From Segatella copri (GTDB lineage: Bacteria; Bacteroidota; Bacteroidia; Bacteroidales; Bacteroidaceae): a DNA stretch of 64,000 nucleotides. The stretch lies in assembly GCF_002224675.1 (NCBI RefSeq), contig NZ_NMPZ01000014.1:1-64000 (forward strand), in the 5' to 3' direction. The notes beneath the pieces are model-generated. The model saw only the letters and a list, made by a program, of their open reading frames with translations, made no database searches and was not told the origin of the DNA. Numbering within the stretch: position 1 is the first letter of the stretch; each line of letters opens with the position of its first letter. The translations under genes and the position numbers were made by a program. This document shows positions 26,953-35,238 of the stretch, in pieces.

Positions 26953-29796
26953 CTATTCAAACATTCTCTTCTTAAATTCTTCCTCAATGAGTACTACTTT
27001 CCAATGCTCCTCATCCGTCTTGATATTCGGTAATGTATTATCACCATTTACATAAATCTTATCGAACTCTGAGTCTGTGGTGCAGTAGGCTTGCTTACGG
27101 AAGAATTCATTCAAGTCTTCGTTGCTCACCTTGTTGCAGTTTCTCCAAATCACGAGAGTTCGCTCATTGCCGATATGGGTAGTTCCTTCCACCACACAGT
27201 AGCCATCCTTAGGATAACGGAGCGTCTCAACATTCAGACCGATAAGGTAATTGAATGTTTCCACCATATCAACATGGGTATCTACCAACTCATTATCCTT
27301 GGTTGTCTTGATAGACATGGCAAACGGATTCTTAAACCATTCCAGGTTGAAGAGATCTCCCTTGGTTTCTGTATCGAGCATATAACGAAGGAAATAGGTT
27401 TCCTCGAAATCTCCCTTGCCATTCTCGTTATCGAAGTCGAGTCGCTGGTTCTTCGGCTGCAAATTATTTAGGGTATCCTCATATTGCTCCAGACGGATGT
27501 ACTTGAAGCATTGAGAAATGCCTTTACGAGAAACAGGCTTGCCATCCTTCCAATCCTCGGAATAGATTACTTTTTCAATGCGAGGCTTGGTTACAGAATT
27601 GAAGTATTCCGCCATTTCGCAGAGGATATACTTGCGATTTCCGGTGTCTTCTCTGTTGAGATTGATGACCGCATGACCTGTTGTACCAGAGCCAGCAAAA
27701 TAATCCATTATTACAGATTGTTTGTTCGCACCTATAAGCACTATCTGCCTTATCAATCTAGAAGGTTTGGGTGATTTAAAAGGAGGCTGTCCAAATAAAT
27801 CTTTAATTTCTTTACGAGCTTCATCATTATGTCCACATTCTTCATAACTCCAATAAGAAGTAGGAACAACACCTTGCTGAACTTCATTTAAATAGCGCTT
27901 CAACTGTGGTGCTCCATTTCCATCTAACCCAAAATACACTCTTGTTTCTTTTATCCATTCTTGAATTCTCTCTCTATTAGTCATCCAAGAACGACCTTTA
28001 GGAGGATAATATATTTTATTTGTTTTAGGATTTTCTATAGGAAAATCATAATTAGCAGAATAAGTTCTAACAGACAAATTATCCGGACGCCATCTGCCTT
28101 TACCATCATTACTATCATATTTATACAAAGAGTTTTGCTTTTCTGTTCTTGGCAAAAGATTCCTTATAAATGATGAACTTCTTCGATAAACTAATATATA
28201 ATCTAAAACACTAGAAAATGTTTTCGAGTCATTAGCTGAAGCATAATTTTTATGCCACATTGATTGCGAAATAAAATTACCTTGTCCAAAAATTGAATCC
28301 AACAACTCTTTATAATTTGACTGTTCATTATCGTCGATAGAAGAAAACAGCACGCCATCTTTTGCAATAAGAGACAATCCACTAATTGTTTTATTAGACA
28401 ACATTGTCAGCCAGGATGAATTTTTCAAACTATCCTTATACATAAAATCGTCACCATCAGTATTATAAGGCGGATCAATATAAACACATTTCACAGTCTC
28501 ACGATACTTCTCCTGCAACAATTCCAGAGCCTGGAAGTTCTCACTATTAATCAGCAATCCATTACACTCCTCATCTACTTTCTCCATACTTCCCACGAGT
28601 TTATGCTTGAACTCGACACTAAAGAACTTAGTGTCAAGCACAAGGAACGGATTGTCTTCCAGGAACTTTTCTGTTAATGGCTCACAATAGCCCTCGGTCA
28701 TCATATCCCCTTTGATTTCATCGATGGCAAAGAGGCGAACCCATTCTTTACGCTGCTCATCATTAGCAATAATCTCTGGGTAAAGGGTACGAGGAATTCG
28801 GTCGAGTGTGATACAATAATCACAACCGACTACAAACTTTTTCTTGAGCCACAACTTCTTTTGGAAATCTTCGAGCTGGGCAAGGAAGGTGATAATCTTC
28901 TCTCCTACCAACTTGATGGCTTTCACTTGTGCCAAATGCTCCATGATATGAGTAGCATCCAAATCATCCAAAAACATTACCTCGTTTTTGATATAGAAAT
29001 CAAGTTCTCTACGAAGGAAGCCGCCCAAGTCTTTGTGGATGAAATAATCAAAATTGTTCTTTGCCGTATAGTCTTGCAGATGCTTCATCAGCAAAGTGCG
29101 TTCCTTATTCTTTTCTGTTGGCACCTTTTCATTGACCAACTCTGCAAAGTCGGCATATTTTCCTTCTGCAAACGAAGAAATAATCTTAGCCTCAGCATCC
29201 TTGATAAGTGCATCCTGCTTGGTAGTCTTCGGCATCAACTCATAAGTAAAGAAGATGTTAAGCTCACCATCTTCCTCTGCGATACAGTCCGCTTCACAAA
29301 GTTGGAAACGGCGCTCCATATTGTTGGCAGCCTTGTTGTTGTTCTGCTCTGTATCCGCATCACGAAGAACAAAGTGTACCTTACGACGGCTGGTCGGCAA
29401 CACGAACGAGTAATTCTTGAAATACTCAGAAGTCTTGATGTAATACTGGTCGGCATTTGCCCAATACAACTTCACTTCCTCTCCGCTATAAGGAATGGCA
29501 TAGGCATCGTCCTTATAGCGACGTTTAGAGATAAAATCGCCACCCTCATAATAACGGCTAAAGAATTTAGCCAAATGAGAAAACACCTCATTCTCCATGG
29601 CAGAAATATCAGTTCCTGCAGAAGTTTGAGTCTTCAAAATCTTTGTAATTTCAGGAACAAGGCGATTGTTCAAGAACGCCTCGATATCCTTACGCTTCTG
29701 ATTCATGATGCGATATATACCAAAGTCGAGTTCGGCTTGGTCGAGTTGCAGTATTTCTGCAAGTATATCTCTAAATTTCTGTTCGTATAGTGTCAT
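26953..29796 (-). CDS. DNA N6-adenine methyltransferase (beta class, Mod-like)
   Basis: The 947-aa protein carries the catalytic motif VYIDPPYNT (about residues 437-445) before the AdoMet motif DYFAGSGTTGHA (about 700-711), which is the beta-class order of type III Mod enzymes. It is about 300 residues longer than an ordinary Mod: a helical N-terminal region of about 400 residues precedes the catalytic core. The segment between the two motifs, where beta-class enzymes keep target recognition, is visibly AT-richer (about 27720-28460) than the rest of the gene, suggesting recombination. It is the middle gene of the operon, 41 bp after the SNF2 gene. Confidence 0.92.
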   Translation of the reverse strand: MTLYEQKFRDILAEILQLDQAELDFGIYRIMNQKRKDIEAFLNNRLVPEITKILKTQTSAGTDISAMENEVFSHLAKFFSRYYEGGDFISKRRYKDDAYAIPYSGEEVKLYWANADQYYIKTSEYFKNYSFVLPTSRRKVHFVLRDADTEQNNNKAANNMERRFQLCEADCIAEEDGELNIFFTYELMPKTTKQDALIKDAEAKIISSFAEGKYADFAELVNEKVPTEKNKERTLLMKHLQDYTAKNNFDYFIHKDLGGFLRRELDFYIKNEVMFLDDLDATHIMEHLAQVKAIKLVGEKIITFLAQLEDFQKKLWLKKKFVVGCDYCITLDRIPRTLYPEIIANDEQRKEWVRLFAIDEIKGDMMTEGYCEPLTEKFLEDNPFLVLDTKFFSVEFKHKLVGSMEKVDEECNGLLINSENFQALELLQEKYRETVKCVYIDPPYNTDGDDFMYKDSLKNSSWLTMLSNKTISGLSLIAKDGVLFSSIDDNEQSNYKELLDSIFGQGNFISQSMWHKNYASANDSKTFSSVLDYILVYRRSSSFIRNLLPRTEKQNSLYKYDSNDGKGRWRPDNLSVRTYSANYDFPIENPKTNKIYYPPKGRSWMTNRERIQEWIKETRVYFGLDGNGAPQLKRYLNEVQQGVVPTSYWSYEECGHNDEARKEIKDLFGQPPFKSPKPSRLIRQIVLIGANKQSVIMDYFAGSGTTGHAVINLNREDTGNRKYILCEMAEYFNSVTKPRIEKVIYSEDWKDGKPVSRKGISQCFKYIRLEQYEDTLNNLQPKNQRLDFDNENGKGDFEETYFLRYMLDTETKGDLFNLEWFKNPFAMSIKTTKDNELVDTHVDMVETFNYLIGLNVETLRYPKDGYCVVEGTTHIGNERTLVIWRNCNKVSNEDLNEFFRKQAYCTTDSEFDKIYVNGDNTLPNIKTDEEHWKVVLIEEEFKKRMFE

Positions 29797-29837
29797 TGTT
29801 TATTCCTTAGTTATATTATTTTTGCTTTGATTCCGAT

Positions 29838-32738
29838 TCATTTCTTTAAAGTCCAATGCACGCAGAAGAGTTCTTCTTCCGTAATATGCTGCTGGATAAA
29901 TGCCTTCACTTTGTCTATCATTCCGTCTCGCTTCTCCTCTATCTCATCTTCGAGATTAAAGATTTCGGCTCGCTTACGCTTCTGCTGACGAGTAAGGGTA
30001 TTCAAATCCTTTTCCAGGGTCAATGTTTGCTGTGCATTCTCCGAACGACTCAAAAGTCTTTTCTTCTCCTTGATTTTAGCCTTGATGTCTTTCAGTTCAT
30101 TCTCCAAAGTGAGCTGCTGGTCTTCTGCCCATTTCTCGATATGCTGAATTTCAGCATCAAGCAAAGCCTTGTTTCGTTCTTCTATCTGAACGGTCAAGGC
30201 TGCTCGCCGGTTATCATACAGGGAAGCCAACTTCTGACTTGCTTCCTCCTGCACACGAACATTTCCGGTACTTATCGTTGGAACATTCAATAGTTTTTCA
30301 GCAAACTCCTGACCCAAAGCCGTTCCATCTTCCGCAAGTGCCGTCAGCACAATGTGCTGTTCCTGTTGCCCTTCGGATATAAAAGAAACAAGATGAGCCT
30401 GTAGCCATCCACTTTCATAAGCACATTGTTCTATATCTGCCACCTTATAACGGTATAGGCTATAATCGAAGAGGAGATTTTGCTGGCTTTGTATATTCTG
30501 CTTACACAAGGCAATGACCTTTTGAGCCAAAGGATGAGACAAACGATAATTGATGTATTGCGATTGCAGCGTCGTTATCTGATACATGCCACATTCTGCT
30601 GCCACATCAGGATAAGGATTGTGCTTCAAGCGAAAGACGAGATTGGTTTCATCTACTACTTCTACATTCTCCTTACCAAGCGTAGCAATGGTTATCGTCC
30701 AAAGCCAGCGATGGAACTTATTCAGATTTCCCATATCCTTGCCTTGACGAATCTTCAGCAGTCCCACCACATCCTCATCAAAGTTTTCAAGCAGTTGCTT
30801 GCGCGTATCTTGCATCGTTGCCTTGATACTCGCATCCATCTCTTGCTGAATCTGGTCGAAGGCTGCATTGATTTCTTCGGGAGTACGGCACTGCTGATAG
30901 ATGTTGAGCATCCGCTTCTCAAAGTCAACACCCGACTCGATGCTGCCCAACACCTCATCACTCGAACCGAAGACACCATCAAAGAGATGGAATTTCTCAG
31001 AAAGCAGTTGGAACACACGCACATCAGCTGCATTTGCCTTGTTGATGAAGTTGAAAACCACAACATCATTCTTCTGTCCATAACGATGGCATCTACCTAT
31101 GCGCTGTTCCACCCTTTGAGGATTCCACGGCAAATCGTAATTTACGATAAGTGAACAAAACTGAAGGTTGATACCTTCTGATGCCGCCTCGGTAGCAATC
31201 ATGATTTCGGCTTCGTCTCTGAAATAATCTACAATAGCCTGGCGCTTGTTTGCCGACAAAGAAGGGGTAAAGGCTGATGTGCCTATATTCCGCTCTTTCC
31301 ATGCCTTATATATCTTCCGGGAAGTTTCATCATTGTTGGAACCATTGAAGAGGACTATCTTGCCCATATAACCATTCTCTTCTAAAAGCTGTTTCAGATA
31401 GAGCTGGGTACGGGTACTTTCCGTGAATATCAATGCTTTGCGGTTGGCTCCCAACTCTTCCATCTTCTGAAATCCTGTATGGAGTGCCGACAAGAGGCAA
31501 TCACCTTTTTTATTGCTACTGATACTATTAGCAAGATCATATAGACGTTGGAGTTCCTTGATTTCATCCTTGATACCTTCTATCTCATCGGAAGTAAGGA
31601 TTTCTCCTTCCTGTTCGTTCTCATCCTGCTCATTCCATTCATCCCAATCATCGCCCAACATATCTTCGGCAACCATAGCAATTTTTCCATTTTCTCCATA
31701 CCAGCCTTGCTGTTTATCGGCTGAATAAGGAGCTAGCTTGGTCTGCAAACGGTCGATAAGCGTTTTGAGCGTATAGCCGATGGCAAAGGTTGATGAAGAC
31801 ATGAGTTTGCGGAATATCAGCGTAATCAACTGACGTTGACTGGTTGGTAATCCGTAAGTATCATCTCGGCGAAGATACTCGCTGATTTGATTATAGAGTT
31901 TCTGCTCTTCAACGGCAGGATAATATTCCTGCGCCATCGGGATACGGGAAGTATATTTTACATACTCCGTAACCTGTTTGCGAAGCGTGCGATGCACGAT
32001 GGGGCGAAGACGCCTGCGAAGATCACCAAAAGCAATATCATCGTTTTTGTTACTATAGCAATACTGAGCCTTGAAACTCTTCAAGTCACCAAAGTAATGG
32101 TCATCGATGATACTTACCAGACCATATAATTCCTCAATGTTATTCTGAAGCGGAGTGGCGGTAAGGAGGAGTTTATGACTATCAGAAAAAGCTGATTTCA
32201 GACGGGAAGCCATCGAAGGGGTTGACTTATAAACGTTACGCAGTTTATGAGCCTCATCATAAACCACCAGGTCCCAATGAGTGCGCGACAAGATTTCGGC
32301 TTGTCTGGAAGCAAACTGATAAGAGCAGATATAGATTTGCTTGCCATCGGAAAGATGGTCTAAAGAAATCCCCTTTTTCTTTTCGAGAATAAAAGAATCC
32401 AGAAAGAACTTTTCCTCCAGCTCCATGCTCCACTGTCGGCGAAGGGTAGCTGGAGCAACGATGAGGATACGACGCTTACGTTCAGCCCAAAACTGGCTGA
32501 TAACAATACCAGCCTCTATCGTTTTTCCCAATCCCACCTCATCGGCAAGGATAACACCTTTGGAGAAAGGAGATTGGAATGCAAAAAGAGCCGCCATCAC
32601 CTGATGGGGGTTCAGATCGACACGTGCCTCCGACAAGACACCCGTCAACTTATCATCATCTGCACCGCCCCTATTGCGTGACAACTGCCAGGCATAATAC
32701 AAGAGCTGCGCAGATGAATAAGGGATTTCCTGTTTCAT
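29838..32738 (-). CDS. SNF2/RapA-like helicase-related ATPase
   Basis: The 966-aa product is a Swi2/Snf2 superfamily translocase. Motif I is ILADEVGLGKTIEAG (about residues 63-77), motif II YDEAHKLRN (about 158), motif III LLTATPLQNN and motif VI RVEQRIGRCHRYGQ (about 585). The C-terminal 170 residues form a highly charged coiled coil (about 820-950). No nuclease motif is evident. It is first in the operon with the methyltransferase and Res-like genes. SNF2 proteins accompany methylases in DISARM (DrmD) and some BREX types, but the other genes of those systems are absent here. A DNA-remodelling role in defence is inferred. Confidence 0.9.
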   Translation of the reverse strand: MKQEIPYSSAQLLYYAWQLSRNRGGADDDKLTGVLSEARVDLNPHQVMAALFAFQSPFSKGVILADEVGLGKTIEAGIVISQFWAERKRRILIVAPATLRRQWSMELEEKFFLDSFILEKKKGISLDHLSDGKQIYICSYQFASRQAEILSRTHWDLVVYDEAHKLRNVYKSTPSMASRLKSAFSDSHKLLLTATPLQNNIEELYGLVSIIDDHYFGDLKSFKAQYCYSNKNDDIAFGDLRRRLRPIVHRTLRKQVTEYVKYTSRIPMAQEYYPAVEEQKLYNQISEYLRRDDTYGLPTSQRQLITLIFRKLMSSSTFAIGYTLKTLIDRLQTKLAPYSADKQQGWYGENGKIAMVAEDMLGDDWDEWNEQDENEQEGEILTSDEIEGIKDEIKELQRLYDLANSISSNKKGDCLLSALHTGFQKMEELGANRKALIFTESTRTQLYLKQLLEENGYMGKIVLFNGSNNDETSRKIYKAWKERNIGTSAFTPSLSANKRQAIVDYFRDEAEIMIATEAASEGINLQFCSLIVNYDLPWNPQRVEQRIGRCHRYGQKNDVVVFNFINKANAADVRVFQLLSEKFHLFDGVFGSSDEVLGSIESGVDFEKRMLNIYQQCRTPEEINAAFDQIQQEMDASIKATMQDTRKQLLENFDEDVVGLLKIRQGKDMGNLNKFHRWLWTITIATLGKENVEVVDETNLVFRLKHNPYPDVAAECGMYQITTLQSQYINYRLSHPLAQKVIALCKQNIQSQQNLLFDYSLYRYKVADIEQCAYESGWLQAHLVSFISEGQQEQHIVLTALAEDGTALGQEFAEKLLNVPTISTGNVRVQEEASQKLASLYDNRRAALTVQIEERNKALLDAEIQHIEKWAEDQQLTLENELKDIKAKIKEKKRLLSRSENAQQTLTLEKDLNTLTRQQKRKRAEIFNLEDEIEEKRDGMIDKVKAFIQQHITEEELFCVHWTLKK

Positions 32739-32783
32739 CGTCGCTTATAAGGGATTATGAGCGTAAACTTTATCGGAATTAGC

Positions 32784-32983
32784 AGGTCACATTTTTGCTA
32801 TGCTTGGGCAAACTTCCAGGCTTACTAAAACAATGCAGAAGAGACAAATACCTTTTTGCGAAACTATATAAGAAAGGCGTAAGCCTCACTTATCAGTCTC
32901 TTAGGTATTTGGCGTGACCTACTCATATAGATAAGTTTAGCTCACGCCTTATGAGCGTGAGCATCTACCTTATTTACTATATG
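32784..32983. other. Palindrome-rich element in the leader of the helicase-methylase operon
   Basis: Several inverted repeats lie in 200 bp. AGGTCAC (32784-32790) pairs with GTGACCT (32914-32920). AAGAGAC (32839-32845) pairs with GTCTCTT (32896-32902), and the adjacent AAATACCT (32846-32853) pairs with AGGTATTT (32903-32910), so these two pairs interlock. Between them ATAAG/CTTAT encloses AGGC-GTAA-GCCT. To the right, CATATAG-ATAAG (32924-32935) pairs with CTTAT and CTATATG (32969-32983) around a perfect 8-bp hairpin, GCTCACGC/GCGTGAGC (32940-32962). It could be a regulatory leader RNA or a small mobile element. I match it to no known RNA family. Confidence 0.65.
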
Positions 32984-33116
32984 AATGTCTGTTTCAATCG
33001 CCAAATTTCAAGAGACTCCAAATAATCGTAAACGCTTGTATATTATTATATTATATGTCTAAAGTTTATTCTTTCTGTTTCTTATTATTCTATTTTATTT
33101 GTTCAACTTATGTTAC

Positions 33117-33188
33117 AAGGGAGCAGCCGCCTGGGGCAACCTTTCCCTTTTCGAGGGCAAAGGTACAAAAAATAAATGAAAGATGCAA
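33117..33188 (-). promoter_or_regulatory. Promoter of the SNF2-methylase-Res operon, with start-site hairpin
   Basis: On the minus strand, TTG (33188-33186), a 20-nt spacer and TACCTTTG (33165-33158) form a near-ideal promoter. The transcript should begin near 33151, directly at a hairpin whose arms are AAGGGA (33149-33144) and TCCCTT (33122-33117). The leader to the SNF2 start codon at 32738 is therefore about 410 nt, which is long for this genome. It includes an AT-rich stretch at 33030-33110 and the palindromic element at 32784-32983. Confidence 0.7.
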
Positions 33189-33189
33189 C

Positions 33190-33358
33190 TTAATACCTCA
33201 AAATATCTTTTATCGAGTAAATTTTACTAGAAGCATCAAAGGAGAAATACTGGTCATCCATAATCATATAATCCTCTCTCTGCTTCTTGCTCAGACTCTT
33301 AATATCGGGAAACATAGATATCGTAACTATCGGCAGAAAGTTTTGTTTGTCCTCCCAT
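33190..33358 (-). pseudogene. Small gene interrupted by a +1 frameshift
   Basis: From ATG 33358 a frame runs MGGQTKLSADSYDIYVSRY and stops at 33299. A second frame opens at ATG 33315 (MFPDIKSLSKKQREDYMIM...) and ends at 33190 with 41 codons of protein-like sequence. Removing one T from the TTTCCC run where they overlap joins them into about 55 residues through DIYVPDIKS, a smooth protein-like sequence. A -7 box stands 26 bp before the first ATG. It may be a decayed antitoxin-like or regulatory gene, a programmed frameshift, or a sequencing error. I do not recognise the family. Confidence 0.5.
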
Positions 33359-33383
33359 AATTATATATTTTTTCTTTTGTGGG

Positions 33384-33391
33384 CAAATTTA
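33384..33391 (-). promoter_or_regulatory. -7 box for the small frameshifted gene
   Basis: TAAATTTG on the minus strand; the expected start site leaves a leader of about 20 nt before ATG 33358. The -33 element is weak. Confidence 0.45.
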
Positions 33392-33432
33392 CAAAGAAAT
33401 ATCGAGAATACCACATTTTTTATATATAAAAG

Positions 33433-33464
33433 TTTGGAGAATACAAAGAAAACTTGTAATTTTG
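33433..33464 (+). promoter_or_regulatory. Promoter of the antitoxin-like/GNAT gene pair
   Basis: TTTG (33433-33436), a 20-nt spacer and TAATTTTG (33457-33464) match the full Bacteroidetes consensus. A clear AGGAGG ribosome-binding tract follows at 33490-33495, unusual for this genome, where strong Shine-Dalgarno sites are rare. Confidence 0.75.
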
Positions 33465-33503
33465 CAGCACATATAATAAATTAATTAATAGGAGGACATA
33501 AAT

Positions 33504-33677
33504 ATGGCAACAGCAATAAAAGCAATCCCTACTTTACATGGCGAAGATGCAATTCGCTTTCGTGAGGAAATGGAAGCAAACGAAAGAGCATTTCTTTCAA
33601 GATCGAAAAGGGATAGAAATAAAGACCCCTTTGTTATAAAAATGAGAGAAATGTTACGCAAATCTGGATTAAGATAA
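33504..33677 (+). CDS. Small antitoxin-like protein preceding a GNAT gene
   Basis: This 57-aa ORF starts MATAIKAIPTLHGEDAIRF and continues with a charged helical part rich in Arg, Lys and Glu. It has a good promoter and an AGGAGG site 8 bp before the ATG. Its stop codon is 8 bp before the GNAT start, so the two are translated together. Small proteins beginning with a similar AIKxIPTLxG motif precede acetyltransferase genes in other Bacteroidetes, as I recall. The antitoxin role is inferred from size, order and spacing. It lacks an obvious ribbon-helix-helix domain of the DUF1778 type that usually partners GNAT toxins. Confidence 0.7.
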   Translation: MATAIKAIPTLHGEDAIRFREEMEANERAFLSRSKRDRNKDPFVIKMREMLRKSGLR

Positions 33678-33685
33678 TTAAGAAA

Positions 33686-34303
33686 ATGAAATTAGAAGAT
33701 ATTGGTTTTCTTTGTGTACTAACAAAGGAAGTTATAGATGAATGCAATCTTTTCACTTGCGGAGATGACCCTGATATGGATGAGTTTTTCTGCAAAGACG
33801 CTCTTGATTATACAAAATTCAGAATGGGAAAATCATACTGCTTTCGTCTAATTGACAACCCCAAAGAAATCATTGCATGTTTCACTGTATCAAACGATAG
33901 TATTCGTCTATTCGACCTAGGATCTTCCAAAAAGAACAAAATGTGGAAAGAAATTTCCAATCGAGAAAAACGTTTAAGCAGATATCCTGGAGTTTTAATA
34001 GGAAGATTAGCTGTCGCTTCCAAATATGCCAACAAAGGCATAGGAACAGATGTCATAAGATTTATCAAAGAATGGTTTGTTGATGAGGACAACAGATCTG
34101 GTTGCAGATTGGCTATCGTTGATGCTAAGAACAAGCCAAATGTTCTTCAGTTCTATCAAAAGAAATGCCATTTCAAATTCTTATTCAAATCAGAAGAAGA
34201 TGAATTTAGATACATGCATCTACACGATGATAAATGTTGTGACAAACAGGCTATACACCTTAATACGAGACTCATGTATTGTGACTTATTGGCAGAAGAT
34301 TAA
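33686..34303 (+). CDS. GNAT-family N-acetyltransferase, possible toxin
   Basis: The 205-aa product has the GNAT fold signature: beta strand 4 plus the acetyl-CoA loop in VLIGRLAVASKYANKGIGTDVI (about residues 111-132), where the loop reads ANKGIG rather than the canonical Q/RxxGxG/A. The later motif RLAIVDAKNKPNVLQFYQKK (about 147-166) also fits. Length and layout agree with TacT/AtaT-like toxins, which acetylate aminoacyl-tRNA, but other GNAT enzymes share them. The gene is AT-rich compared with its right neighbour, suggesting acquisition. It is tightly coupled to the 57-aa upstream ORF. Confidence 0.8.
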   Translation: MKLEDIGFLCVLTKEVIDECNLFTCGDDPDMDEFFCKDALDYTKFRMGKSYCFRLIDNPKEIIACFTVSNDSIRLFDLGSSKKNKMWKEISNREKRLSRYPGVLIGRLAVASKYANKGIGTDVIRFIKEWFVDEDNRSGCRLAIVDAKNKPNVLQFYQKKCHFKFLFKSEEDEFRYMHLHDDKCCDKQAIHLNTRLMYCDLLAED

Positions 34304-34343
34304 TGAAGTATTTAAAGATACTTAGCTTAAAACAGAAGAAATC

Positions 34344-35198
34344 ATGATAAACGACAGAAGACAACTGGCTGACGTGTATCAGCAAACTATAGATATTGTA
34401 CAGGAGGGACATTATACCTCTGAGAATGGGGAGGAAGTGAAACTGCCCGACAACACGAAGATGCTGAAGGGAAGCAGATTCTATACCAAGCCACTGGATG
34501 CTTCAAACATACCTACCCTTGCAGATGGTTCCACCAAGATTATCGTGAAGAATGACGACAGCATTCATTGCGGTCATCTGTTGCAACAGGAAGGATACAA
34601 TCCCGTGGTTCTCAACCTGGCAAGCCGTCGCAACCCGGGCGGTGGAGTGAAGAACGGAAGCCGGGCTCAGGAGGAGAGCCTCTTCCGCAGCACCAACCTC
34701 TTTCTCTCAATGTATCGTTATGCAGAATATGCCGAGGATTACGGTCTGGAAAAAAGCAAGTTCCAATATCCGATGCCTGTGAGATTCGGAGGCATCTATG
34801 TGCCATACGCTACCGTGTTCAGAGCTGGAGTTAAGGATGACTTCGCCTTGCTCGATACTCCTTATTATATGTCGTTCGTGGCAGTAGCTGCCATCAATCA
34901 TCCTGATTTAGATAGAGATGGGAACATCTGCGAAGAAGATGCCGCTCTGACGAAAAACAAAATGCGGACGATGCTGCGTATCGGTTTGCTGAACGGACAC
35001 GACAGCATCGTGCTCGGTGCTTTCGGTTGCGGTGCCTTTCACAATCCTCCGAAACATATCGCAAGACTGTTTCACGAAGTCATCAACGAGAAGGAGTTCA
35101 AGGACAAGTACAAGCTCATCGCCTTCTCCATCCTTGAAGACCATAACTCGCCAAGAGGTGGAAACCTGCAACCCTTCATCGAGGAATTCAAGTCATAA
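34344..35198 (+). CDS. Microbial-type PARG (TIGR02452 family) macrodomain protein
   Basis: The 284-aa product belongs to the bacterial poly(ADP-ribose) glycohydrolase-like family. The diagnostic catalytic signature GGG-x(6-8)-QEE is present as NPGGGVKNGSRAQEESLFR (about residues 97-115), including the tandem Glu pair. The C-terminal macrodomain elements VLGAFGCGAFHNPP (about 228-241) and FSILEDHNSP are also clear. Such enzymes remove ADP-ribose chains or single ADP-ribose units. It is co-directional with and 40 bp after the GNAT gene, yet its codon use looks like the host core, so it may be an older resident. Confidence 0.9.
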   Translation: MINDRRQLADVYQQTIDIVQEGHYTSENGEEVKLPDNTKMLKGSRFYTKPLDASNIPTLADGSTKIIVKNDDSIHCGHLLQQEGYNPVVLNLASRRNPGGGVKNGSRAQEESLFRSTNLFLSMYRYAEYAEDYGLEKSKFQYPMPVRFGGIYVPYATVFRAGVKDDFALLDTPYYMSFVAVAAINHPDLDRDGNICEEDAALTKNKMRTMLRIGLLNGHDSIVLGAFGCGAFHNPPKHIARLFHEVINEKEFKDKYKLIAFSILEDHNSPRGGNLQPFIEEFKS

Positions 35199-35238
35199 AC
35201 TCCCACAGATTTCACAGATTTACACAGATGGGGCTTGA

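Noticed and set aside
23696..32738. Complete DISARM or BREX system
   Set aside because: drmA, drmB, drmC, pglZ, brxC and brxA/B equivalents are all missing from the neighbourhood.
32784..32983. tmRNA, retron msr/msd, RNase P or a known riboswitch
   Set aside because: No tRNA-like ends, no reverse transcriptase gene, and none of the conserved cores of RNase P, cobalamin, TPP or SAM elements are visible on either strand.
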